Below, in pieces: positions 55,832 through 64,000 of a stretch of DNA of 64,000 nt. The DNA comes from Rhizomys pruinosus (taxonomy: Eukaryota > Chordata > Mammalia > Rodentia > Spalacidae). The stretch lies in the NCBI GenBank assembly GCA_009823505.1, contig VZQC01007982.1:565794-629793 (forward strand), in the 5' to 3' direction. The stretch's first letter is position 1. Each line of letters starts with the position of its first letter. Under the pieces are notes generated by a model that searched no databases, had not been told where the DNA came from, and saw nothing but the letters and a program-made list of their open reading frames with translations. Position numbers and translations under genes: made by a program.

Positions 55832-56211
55832 TTATTTTTTATTATTTTATGTGTATAAGTGTTACGCCTGCATGTATATAAGTGCACCCATGTTGTGCAG
55901 TGCCTGTGGATGTCAGAAGAGGGTGTCAGATCCCCTGGAACTGGAGTTAGGATGGTAATTAGCTGCCATATGGGTGCTGGATTTGAACCTGAGTTGTCGT
56001 CTTCTTATTTTTTTGGTCTTTTCGAGACAGGGCCTCCCTGTAGCTCTGGCTGTCCTGGAACTCACTCTGTAGACCAGGCTGGCCTTGAACTCACAGAGAT
56101 CCGCCTGCCTCTGCCTCCCAAGTGCTAGGATTAAAGGCGTGTGCCACCATGCCCAGCTGAACCTGAGTCTTTACAGCCAGTGCTCTTAACCTCTAAGCCA
56201 TCTCTCCAGCC
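55832..56211 (-). mobile_element. B2 SINE split by a B1 (56004-56157)
   Basis: TGAACCTGAGT is present on both sides of the B1. Confidence 0.9.
56004..56157 (-). mobile_element. B1 SINE nested in B2
   Basis: Near-consensus reversed B1. Confidence 0.94.
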
Positions 56212-56705
56212 CACTGGTTTATAATTTTTTACTGCTAGTATTTGTATTAATGCTGAAACTCCTAGATTTGGTGAGTGATGGAGGTCTCTTTTAGCTTACC
56301 ATCATATATATTTCATTCCTTAAGCAGTCTTTGTACCTTAATTTTTGATTTAAGAAAATCTTTCTTGACCCTGAGATCAGCCATTTCTCCCAAGAAGTTT
56401 TGGGTTTTTAGTAGAAAAATATAATTAGAGATGAAGATCAGGTATTAGGGTCTTCTTGTATTGTAGGCTTCTAGGAGGCCATGCTTTTTATTTTTAAAGA
56501 ACAATACAACAGGGAACTAGAGATACAGGGACTTGGCCTACCTGCTTAAGTAAAGGAAACTTTGTCTTATTTAAGAACAACAGAAAGGATTTCAATTGAA
56601 TCTCATACAACAACTAAAAAAATGATAGAGCAGGAGATAGGAAAGAAGAAAGAATAAAACTACAATAAAAACATAGCCATAAAAAAAAAAGATCAACATT
56701 GTGTT

Positions 56706-56938
56706 GGGGCTGGAGAGATGGCCTAGCGGTTAAGAGCGCCAACCACTCTTACAGAGGACCCGGGTTCGATCCCCAGCACCCACATGGTGGCCGAGGACCG
56801 TCTGAAACTCCAATTCCAGGAGAACTCCAGTTCCAGGGGAATCCGACACCCTCTTCTGACCTCCAAAGCATTGCAAGACACGGGTGCACAAACTTGCATG
56901 CAGACAGTACATTCATACACATACAGAAATAAATATAA
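56706..56938 (+). mobile_element. B2 SINE, long form, first copy of a dimer
   Basis: Head GGGCTGGAGAGATGGCCTAG with A box, B box GGGTTCGATCC, duplicated CCAATTCCAGGAGAACTCCAG segment and a short A-rich tail (AAATAAATATAAG). It is directly followed by the second copy; see the findings. Confidence 0.95.
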
Positions 56939-56939
56939 G

Positions 56940-57179
56940 AGGCTGGAGAGATGGCCTAGCGGTTAAGAGCGCCGACCGCTCTTACAGAGGACCCGGGTTC
57001 GATCCCCAGCACCCACATGGTGGCCGAGGACCGTCTGAAACTCCAATTCCAGGAGAACTCCAGTTCCAGGGGAATCCGACACCCTCTTCTGACCTCCATG
57101 GCATTGCATGACACGGGTGCACAAACTTGCATGCAGACAGTACATTCATACACATACAGAAATAAATAAAATTTAAAAA
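56940..57179 (+). mobile_element. B2 SINE, long form, second copy of a dimer
   Basis: It is nearly identical to 56706-56938, including the shared GGTGGCCGAGGACCG variant. The direct repeat AAAGATCAACATTGTGT occurs before the first and after the second copy, so the pair behaves as one insertion. Confidence 0.95.
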
Positions 57180-57230
57180 AAATTAAAAAAGATCAACATT
57201 GTGTCAGATAAACACATTTCAAAATCAAGG

Positions 57231-57370
57231 CGGGTGTGGTGGCACATGCCTTTAATCCCAGCACTCGGGAGGCAGAGGCAGGAGGATCTCTGTGAGTTCA
57301 AGGCCAGCCTGGTCTGCTTAGGGAATTTCAGGCCAGCTGGAGCTACAGGGAGACCCTGTCTCAAAAAGAC

Positions 57371-57413
<43 letters not shown>

Positions 57414-57460
57414 CTACAGGGAGAACTTGTCTCAAAAAGACCAAGAGTGTGTGTGAATGA

Positions 57461-57500
<40 letters not shown>
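57231..57500 (+). mobile_element. B1 SINE with duplicated end and two (GT)n arrays
   Basis: After the first GT array (57373-57411) the B1 end AGCTACAGGGAGAACTTGTC recurs, followed by a second GT array. Confidence 0.92.
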
Positions 57501-57502
<2 letters not shown>

Positions 57503-57532
57503 CAAAATCAGCTAAAAGAGCTTGGATGTGGA

Positions 57533-57825
57533 AGCCTAGGAGATAGCTCGGTGGGTGAGAGTGTTATATAAGCATGAGGACCTGAGTTTAAATCCTCATC
57601 CCCCACATAAACAGCTAGGCATGGATGTATGTGCTACAATGCTAGCATTGGGGGTAGAGAGGATAGAGGTAAGTAGATCCCAAGAGTTGACAAGCTTAGC
57701 TGGAAATGGCCAATTTCAAATTCAGTGAGACACTCTGTCTTAAGGCAATAAAGCAACAGTGATAGAGACACTAAGTATATTTTGGCCTGCATGCATGAAC
57801 ATTGGTGCACACACCCACACACAAG
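57533..57825 (+). mobile_element. B4-type SINE
   Basis: GGAGATAGCTCGGTGGGTGA head, CATGAGGACCTGAGTTTAAA, then a B1-like part. Confidence 0.65.
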
Positions 57826-57829
57826 GTAG

Positions 57830-57938
57830 GTAAGGTGGCCCATGCCTGTAATCCCATGTTTAGGGAGGCTGAGGCACAGATTCCAAGTTCAAAGCCGGCT
57901 TGCCCTACAATAGTGAAACATTATCACTAAACAACAAC
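57830..57938 (+). mobile_element. Old B1-like SINE
   Basis: CATGCCTGTAATCCCATGTT and GGGAGGCTGAGGCA. Confidence 0.6.
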
Positions 57939-57976
57939 AAAAACAAAGTCATAATGATAAAAGTATATGAGACTAG

Positions 57977-58158
57977 AGCCAGGCGTGGTGGTGCACATCT
58001 TTAATCCTAGCACTTGGGAGGCAGAGGCAGGCAGATCTTTGTGAGTTCAAGGCCAGCCTGGTCTACAGAGCGAGTTCCAGGACAGCTGAGGCTAAGGGAG
58101 ACTCTATCTCAAAGATATCTCAGAGAGAGAGAGAGAAAGAAAGAGACAGAGAGAGAAA
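57977..58158 (+). mobile_element. B1 SINE with a GA-rich tail
   Basis: GAGAGAGAGAGAAAGAAAG tail from about 58121. Confidence 0.9.
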
Positions 58159-58713
58159 GAATACAATAAAAGGGAGAGAATGTGAAGCAAGGATTTTCTC
58201 TGTATCCAAGGTGAACTTCTAGTGAAAAATCTGTGGATAAATTAAGAATGTGAAAGGAATTTGAGGAGTGTTATTCCTATAAGCCTTTCATAAGGAATCC
58301 ATTGAAGAATAAGCTTCAGAAAAACCAAATAGATAAAATAACATTAGCATAAGACCCCAAAGTGAGCATTAAGTGCAAGTATAGCTTTGAGCTTTGACAA
58401 CATGGTGATTATAAGAGACATGTGACACATATAAGAAAGCAGTGTAGATAGAGTATTGTTGTGAAACTAGGGGCAGTGGATTGGAGCATGTGAGGAGTAG
58501 TATAAACTCACTTGTCTTTTTTCCTTTTTTATACCAACTTTATTGCAATGTAATTTAACCAATTATTTTTAAATTGTTAACAAGAAGTAAGATACTGTTA
58601 CCTGAAATGTGATATTGAAAGAGGTGAGAAAAAAAAAAAGCAAGGTACAGTATTATTTATAGAGAACAAGAGGAGAGAGAAGAAAAGAGTCCAAAAATAA
58701 AAATATTTTGAAT
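58159..58713. other. Unique intronic sequence
   Basis: No repeat or exon recognised. Confidence 0.4.
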
Positions 58714-58922
58714 TGGCTAGGCATGGTGGCGCATGCCTTTAATTCTAGCACTTGGGAGGCAGAGGCAGGCGGATCTTTGTGAGTTCAAGGCCGGCCTGGT
58801 CTACAGAGTGAGTTCCGGGACAGCTGGGGCTACAGGGAGACCCTGTCTCGAAAAGACCAAAAAATAAATAAATAAAAATTTATATATATATATAATATAT
58901 ATACTATTATATATATACTATA
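58714..58922 (+). mobile_element. B1 SINE followed by (TA)n
   Basis: Near-consensus B1 with an AAAT tail; TA repeats at 58879-58922. Confidence 0.92.
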
Positions 58923-58929
58923 ATAATCA

Positions 58930-59025
58930 AGCTGGACCAAAATGGCACGTGTCTATAACCTCAGCACCTAAGTGGCAAAGGCAGGAAGGATGTGAATGTG
59001 GGACCAGACTGGGCTACCTTATACA
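58930..59025 (+). mobile_element. Old B1-like fragment
   Basis: AACCTCAGCACCTAAGTGGC with decayed flanks. Confidence 0.45.
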
Positions 59026-59066
59026 AAAGTTTTTTTTTTTTTTTTTTTTATTTTAAAATATTTGTG

Positions 59067-59332
59067 GGTTGGTTGTTTGTTTGTTTTGAGACAGGGTCTC
59101 TCAGTGGACCTGGAGTTCACTGACTTTATTTGGCTAGTTGGCCAGCAAGCTTCTGGGATGTGCCTGTCTCTGCCCTCCAAGTGCTAGATTAAAAGGGGAA
59201 TGTTCCCACCAACGGTGCCTGGGCTTAAAGAACTGTTCTTTAGCCTACCACAATGGTGCTGGGAATTGAACCCTGGTCTTCCCTGCAAGCGCAGTCGGAC
59301 TTTTAAAACACTGAGCATCTCTCCCCAGCCCC
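59067..59332 (-). mobile_element. B4-type fragment and B2 head fragment
   Basis: GACCTGGAGTTCACTGACTT (B4-like) then, from 59226, a reversed B2 head half with extra bases. TTTAAAATATTTGT flanks the pair. Confidence 0.6.
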
Positions 59333-59352
59333 TAATTTAAAATATTTGTATG

Positions 59353-59890
59353 GGGACTGTGGAAATGACTTAGTTGGTAAGAGTACTTATAAATGCAAGA
59401 GAGGGTTATAACCCCATTGTTGGAGAGTGAAGCCAGACAAATAGATCCTGGGAGCTGGCCACCAGTCAGCCAAAACAGAGAGCTTCAGGTTCAGTAAGAG
59501 ACTGTGTCTCAAAAAAGAAGATGGAGGGCTGGAGAGATGGCCTAGCGGTTAAGAGCGCCGACCGCTCTCGCAGAGGACCCGGGTTCGATCCCCAGCGCCC
59601 ACATGGCGGCCGAGAGCCGTCTGAAGCTCCACTTCCAGGAGAACTCCAGTTCCAGGGGAATCCGACACCCTCTTCTGACCTCCGCGGCATTGCACGACAC
59701 GGGTGCACAGACTTGTATGCAGACAGTACATTCATACACATACAGAAATAAATAAAATTAATAAAAAAATAAAATAAAATAAAAAAATAAAAGAAGATGG
59801 AGAGTGACAGAGGATGATACCTCCTGTCCTCCTCTGGCCTCTGCATACATGCTTACAGTTGCGTGTACCCACATACATATGCAGATATAC
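59353..59890 (+). mobile_element. B4-type SINE split by a B2
   Basis: Before the B2: AGTTGGTAAGAGTACTTATA and GTGTCTCAAAAAAG. After it: CCTCCTCTGGCCTCTGCATA. Confidence 0.6.
59527..59790 (+). mobile_element. B2 SINE, long form, CpG-rich and young
   Basis: GCGCCGACCGCTCTCGCAG and GGTTCGATCC are unspoiled; AAGAAGATGGAG flanks it. Confidence 0.97.
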
Positions 59891-59927
59891 CATATATACA
59901 CAAAAATATATCAGAACATAGTTTTTT

Positions 59928-60179
59928 TTATATATTTTTTTTAATTTTTATTTATTTTTGTTATGTGTATGAGTGTACTGTCTGCATGTGGGTTTGTGCA
60001 CCCGTGTCGTGCAATGCCGCGGAGGTCAGAAGAGGGTCTCGGGTTCCCCTGGAACTGGAGTTCTCCTGGAGTTGGAGTTACAGATGGTTCTTAGCCGCCC
60101 TGTGGGTGCTGGGGATCAAACCCGGGTCCTCTGCAAGAGCAGTCGGTGCTCTTAACCGCTAGGCTATCTCTCCAGCCCC
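59928..60179 (-). mobile_element. B2 SINE, long form
   Basis: CAGAACATAGTTTT flanks it. Confidence 0.96.
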
Positions 60180-60547
60180 CAGAACATAGTTTTAAAAAGA
60201 GAAAGTATATGTTCAAATAGAATAGATCACATAGTGAAACATAACAAATACTTCTCATAATATTCAACAGTATGATCATATCAACAAATGGGCTTACTCA
60301 TCTAGCAAGCAATTTCAGAGTGTCTCATGAAGTATAACTCAATTTTGTCCCATGTGCATGAAGCATACCGAAACAGAGATTCCTAAAGAGTCAAAGAAAG
60401 GGATGGACTAAGTATAGAGACAAACACAAATAGAAGACGAATAAGAACTTAAGTGATGATCCGATGACAAAAAGCACCATCTACTTGCAGCCAATACCGT
60501 ACCACTTGGCACACCATCTCCAGATATGTTGTTATATTAAAATAAAT
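60180..60547. other. Unique intronic sequence
   Basis: Nothing recognised. Confidence 0.4.
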
Positions 60548-60705
60548 AGGGCTAGGGAGATGGCTCAATGGTTAAGCACTTGCCACTCAAGAGTAAGGAC
60601 TGGAGTTGGGATTCCCCAGGACCCTTGTAAATGCTGGGTGAGCATGGCCACTCATCTGTAACTCTAGCCTGCAGGCAGAGGCAAGGGATCCCTAGAGCTA
60701 TATTA
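60548..60705 (+). mobile_element. ID/B4-type SINE
   Basis: GGGCTAGGGAGATGGCTCAA head, then a divergent body. Confidence 0.55.
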
Positions 60706-61118
60706 ACAAGCTTTTTGTTTGATTACTGCAAATGAAACAGGCTGGCAGGAGATGACAGTTGTTGAATGTAGAGGGTGTGTGAGGAGTCAGTATATCGTTT
60801 TTTCTGTATGTTTGAAATTTTCCGTAAGAAAAGTACAGTAGGTACTATTCAGATAAGATTGTAATAACAGGGAATTGTTTTGTGTACAAACTCATTGTCT
60901 TTGTTTTACACAAAACTCTTATTAAACTAACTAGAACATAGCTCTTATCGTGAGTAGGAGTTCTGTGAGTGTTTGTTTCATCTTTTCAAGCTCTCAAGCA
61001 ATACATTGGGTTCTTAGATCTTAAATTGAGAAACACACCTCTAAACCATTTCTGTGTATTTAGTTTCTGTGTTCTCTGGCTGGCATGATGAGTAACAGTC
61101 ATCTCTTTCCTCCTCTAG
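60706..61118. other. SFMBT1: Unique intron end before an SFMBT1 exon
   Basis: The polypyrimidine tract CTCTTTCCTCCTCTAG closes the intron. Confidence 0.5.
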
Positions 61119-61207
61119 GCATCAGAGATAAAGTGTCAGATTGGAATGTGTTTCTGCGGCAGGCCCTGAAGGGGGCACATAGTCCTCCCATATCTCTGCT
61201 AGAGGGC
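61119..61207 (+). CDS. SFMBT1: SFMBT1 fourth coding exon, linker to MBT repeat 2
   Basis: The acceptor is a long pyrimidine tract ending CTCTAG, and the donor is a consensus GTGAGT at 61208. The 89 nt complete a split glycine codon (G122) and encode residues 123-151, beginning IRDKVSDW and ending SLLEG. This is the expected continuation of SFMBT1, the start of the second MBT repeat arm. The exon leaves in phase 0. Compared with the human protein as I remember it, the stretch after SDW is noticeably substituted, but the frame is open. The next exons lie beyond the window. Confidence 0.93.
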
Positions 61208-61330
61208 GTGAGTATCACTATCAATATCAAATCACTGTGGAAAACCCTTGCAAAGAATGTAAAATTGATTGCTAATTTACTAAGTTGATGGAAATTAACA
61301 TTGTTATCAGAGGCATAAGAATTAGAAAAC

Positions 61331-61453
61331 TAGCTAGGCATGGTGGCACACTCGAAATTCAAGACCAGCCTGGTCTACAAAGTGAGTTCAAGCCAGCTGG
61401 GACTAGAGACAGACCCTGTCTCAAAAAGACCAAAAAAAAAAAAAAAAAAAAAG
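61331..61453 (+). mobile_element. B1 SINE with an internal deletion
   Basis: Bases between GGCACAC and TTCAAGACC are lost; AAGAATT(a/g)GAAAACT flanks it. Confidence 0.88.
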
Positions 61454-61730
61454 AATTGGAAAACTTAAACTACCTCAGAAGTTGCTTAGTACCTAAAAAG
61501 CTTCAGAGTCAGTTGCCTTTTAGGGGTTTACTGCCTCAGGGTGGGCATTTGCAACCTAGTATTGAGACCCCTTTTTCTCCTGCTCATAAAACTATGGTCC
61601 CCTCTTGCTCCTACTGTTTATATGGTCCTTTTAAGTTAGCTTTTGAACTTGGTAGTAGGTATAGTTAATTTATTGATTATGGATTTCCTAAATTTCAAGT
61701 TAGGCTTTGGCTTTTTTATCATACAGTAAC

Positions 61731-62160
61731 TTCCTTTGTGGCATATGTAGACGTGATGTGTGATGTTATGTATGCCCCACTCTTCTTCCTTTGTGGCATA
61801 TATAGACGTGATGTGTGATGTTATGTATGCCCCACTCTTCTTCCTTTGTGGCATATGTAGACGTGATGTGTGATGTTATGTATGTTCCACTCCTCTTCCT
61901 TTGTGGCATATGTAGACGTGATGTGTGATGTTATGTATGTTCCACTCCTCTTCCTTTGTGGCATATGTAGACGTGATGTGTGATGTTATGTATGCCCCTC
62001 TCCTCTTCCTTTGTGACATATGTAGACATGATGTGTGATGTTATGTGTGCTCCACTCCTCTTCCTTTGTGGCACATGTAGACGTGATGTGTGATGTTATG
62101 TATGCCCCACTCCTCTTCCTTTGTGGCATATGTAGACGTGATGTGTGATGTTATGTATGC
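61731..62160. repeat. 55-bp minisatellite, about 7.8 units
   Basis: Units start TTCCTTTGTGGCATATGTAG at 61731, 61786, 61841 and 61896 and continue at 55-bp steps. Each holds ACGTGATGTGTGATG. Units differ by single bases, for example GCCCCAC/GTTCCAC near the end. It starts about 520 bp after an SFMBT1 exon. Confidence 0.97.
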
Positions 62161-62161
62161 N
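62161..62161. other. Single N at the end of a minisatellite
   Basis: One unknown base breaks the 55-bp repeat array, so the array's true length is not known. Confidence 1.
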
Positions 62162-62183
62162 TTTTTTTAAGAAAACTTTTCTT

Positions 62184-62333
62184 GCTGGGCATGGTGGCGC
62201 ATGCCTTTAATCCTAGCACTTGGGAGGCAGAGGCAGGTGGATCTTTGTAAGTTCAAGGCCAGCCTGGTCTACAGAGTGAGTTCCAGGACAGCTGGGGCTA
62301 CAGATCCTGTCTGGAAAAGACAAAAAAAAAAAA
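62184..62333 (+). mobile_element. B1 SINE
   Basis: AAAACTTTTCTT flanks it; starts just after the N. Confidence 0.94.
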
Positions 62334-62548
62334 ACTTTTCTTAGCCCAAGATAAAGAAGATCAAACCTGAATTTGATCAAGCTTTGGCTATAAATGATGA
62401 TTTATTCCTATATTCCAGGCACATGATGGGTTTAGATCTTACATCAAATTTTATGATCAATTCATACTGGCTTTTTAATCCTGATTGATGAGCAATATAG
62501 TTCTTCCCTCCTTTTTTTTTGGTCTTTCTTCCTTTTTTCTTTCTGTCT

Positions 62549-62776
62549 TTTTTTTTTTTAATTTTATTTATTTTTTTATGTGTATGAGTGTACTGTCTGC
62601 ATGTACATTGGTGCACCCGTGTCGTGCAATGCCGCGGAGGTCAGAAGAGGGTCTCGGATTCCCCTGGAACTGGAGTTAAAGACGGTTTTCAGCTGCCATG
62701 TGGGTGCTGGGGCTCGAACCCAGGTCCTCTGCAAGAGCAGTCGGCACTCTTAACCACTAGGCCATCTCTCCAGCCC
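62549..62776 (-). mobile_element. B2 SINE, short form
   Basis: CTTTCTGTCTTTTT flanks it. Confidence 0.95.
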
Positions 62777-62783
62777 TCTTTCT

Positions 62784-62902
62784 GTCTTTTTTTTGGAGAA
62801 GGGTAGTCTCACTGAGTAGCCCAGGCTTGCCTCAATTTGTGATCCTCTTGCCTCAGTCTCCTGAGAGCTGGGATTGCAAACATAAGCTACTGTGCCCATC
62901 AG
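62784..62902 (-). mobile_element. Old B1-like SINE
   Basis: GAGAGCTGGGATTGCAAACA antisense. Confidence 0.65.
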
Positions 62903-63272
62903 TGAGCACTCTACTTCAAATTGGTAGTGTTTTGATTTAGTTTTGTTTTGCTTTGGCTTTAAACTCTGATTCATTTCCTTATCCTTATCCAGGGTCTGGC
63001 ATATCCCAAACACTCAATAAAATTTGAGTGAATGAATGAATGAGGTTGTAAACAAATGAGTGTGTAAAGTATCCTGCCCTGAATTATCCATGATTTTGCC
63101 ATTTGGAGACATGTAGCTATGAATGCATTCCTCCATTTGTTCATATGTTCTTTTACTTTCCTAGATGTGAGTCTCACAGAACAGTTTATACTTAAAACAG
63201 TGTTAAAGTGAACGTTAAGAAATGGTTAGGTTAAGTGAGCTTTGGAATTAGCTCACTAGTTCATATGTTTCC

Positions 63273-63345
63273 CCAGCCCCCCATATTCTGGAAATTTAAC
63301 CCAAGGTCTTGTGACTGCTAGGCAACTGAGTTACCTCCAACCCCT
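63273..63345 (-). mobile_element. ID/B4-type fragment
   Basis: GACTGCTAGGCAACTGAGTT. Confidence 0.45.
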
Positions 63346-63444
63346 TTTCTGTGTGTGTGGGGCCAGCAAAAGTCAGAGGTCAGCCTTACTTGTCATCTTC
63401 CTCACTTGCTCACCATCTTTCTGTTGTTTTGGTTCTTTTTGGTT

Positions 63445-63594
63445 TTTGTTTTGTTGAGACAGTGTTTCTTTGTAGCCCCAGTTAGCTTGGAACTCCCTAT
63501 GTAGACCATCCCAGGCTGGCCTTGATCTCACAGTGATCTGCCTGCCTCTGCCTCCCAAATGCTGGGTTTAAAGGTTTGCACCACCATATCCAGC
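63445..63594 (-). mobile_element. B1 SINE
   Basis: Antisense with CATCCC inserted before AGGCTGG. Confidence 0.85.
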
Positions 63595-63605
63595 CTTCTC
63601 TACCT

Positions 63606-63740
63606 TATTTTTTGAGACAGATCTCTCACTGGACCTGGAATTTACCAATTGTGTATACTGACTGACCAGCTAGCATCAGAGATCTACCCATTTCTATCTT
63701 CCTAGACTGGGATTGCAGGTGTGTGCCAGCACACCCAACC
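63606..63740 (-). mobile_element. B4-type SINE
   Basis: CTCACTGGACCTGGAATTTA and CTGACCAGCTAGCATCAGAG. Confidence 0.6.
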
Positions 63741-63884
63741 TTTTTTTTTTTTTTTTTAATGTAGGCGCTGGGAACCTGGCTCTCTCTTCTTTATTGTAGC
63801 TTTAAATACTTACCAATAAATAAATAAATAAATAAATACTTACCTATATAGTAAAATTAAAATTTCTCTTTTCTTTATATTTTA

Positions 63885-64000
63885 TTTTATTTTTTGGTCT
63901 TTTTGAGACAGGGTCTCCCTGTAGCCCTGGCTGTCCTTGAACTCACAAAGATCCACCTGCCTCTGCCTCCCAAGTGCTAGGATTAAAGGCGTGCACCACC
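63885..64000 (-). mobile_element. B1 SINE cut by the window end
   Basis: Reversed B1 from its tail to GCGTGCACCACC. Confidence 0.92.

Larger units (their letters stand above)
54125..56700 (+). mobile_element. Ancient L1M-type 3' UTR, broken by SINEs
   Basis: Pieces at 54125-54437, 54600-54910, 55162-55480 and 56220-56500 match the order of the old mammalian L1 3' UTR: TTTACCACATGTGCTTTATC; CATGGACATTTTGAAGCGC; ATCACTTGACTAAGCTGG; TCTCCCAAGAAGTTTTGGG. Inserted are B1 (54438-54599), B2 (54911-55161) and further SINEs at 55488-56211. The right edge is uncertain. Confidence 0.6.
22049..64000 (+). other. SFMBT1: SFMBT1 gene body in window (introns full of retroelements)
   Basis: The visible introns are 22077-25471, 25567-52445 and 52687-61118, and a fourth begins at 61208. 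All begin GT and end AG, and the phases 1, 0, 1, 0 are consistent. The four exons sum to 453 nt (151 codons). I saw no other conserved exon between them. Bases upstream of 22049 probably include 5'-UTR exon(s) and intron, which I cannot place from sequence alone. Confidence 0.85.

Noticed and set aside
61731..62160. CRISPR-like regular repeats
   Set aside because: The 55-bp units are directly adjacent with no spacers and lie in a mammalian intron: a minisatellite.

Overview
This is a mammalian (rodent) intronic window, not a microbial one. The evidence is a very high density of B1 (7SL-derived) and B2 (tRNA-derived) SINEs, B4/ID-type SINEs, rodent L1 fragments, MaLR-type LTR pieces and CA/GT microsatellites, plus spliced exons with GT/AG borders. 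The B1 and B2 consensus forms differ from those of mouse and rat (for example the B1 3' half and a long B2 with an internal duplication). I therefore infer a muroid rodent outside the Mus/Rattus group, possibly a spalacid; that species guess is weak.

One host gene is recognisable: SFMBT1 (Scm-like with four MBT domains 1), plus strand. Four consecutive coding exons are present: 22049-22076 (start codon), 25472-25566, 52446-52686 and 61119-61207. Their phases join perfectly and encode the first 151 residues: the acidic N-terminus, the whole first MBT repeat and the entry to the second. The gene continues beyond 64000. Bases 1-22048 hold no coding exon I can support and probably belong to the 5' region or 5'-UTR intron(s).

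Layout. 1-22 kb: SINE clusters, an inverted/sense L1 pair (2.9-4.3 kb), two URR1-like DNA elements, antisense L1 3'-UTR tracts (10.4-13.7 and 16.1-16.7 kb), a MaLR-like LTR and a 559-bp assembly gap. 22-25.5 kb: first coding intron. 25.6-52.4 kb: a 27-kb intron with ancient L1 ORF1 remnants and, at 37344-43351, an almost full-length young-looking LINE-1. That LINE-1 has tandem TATA-containing promoter monomers, a frameshifted ORF1 and an uninterrupted 1277-aa ORF2; it lies inside an older L1 and is in the same orientation as SFMBT1. 44795-46625 is an error-rich second copy of 43.0-44.6 kb and is almost certainly an assembly artefact. 52.7-61.1 kb: intron with an ancient L1 3' UTR, a head-to-tail B2 dimer and many SINEs. 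61.2-64 kb: start of the next intron, with a 55-bp minisatellite cut off by an N.

The notable material is retrotransposon biology: the L1 promoter monomers, the two B2 subfamilies, a B2 dimer, a tiny B2-head retroposon, chimeric and serial SINE insertions, and assembly faults. I saw no prokaryotic system, CRISPR array, rRNA or convincing independent tRNA gene. All repeat family names come from recalled consensus patterns, not a database search.
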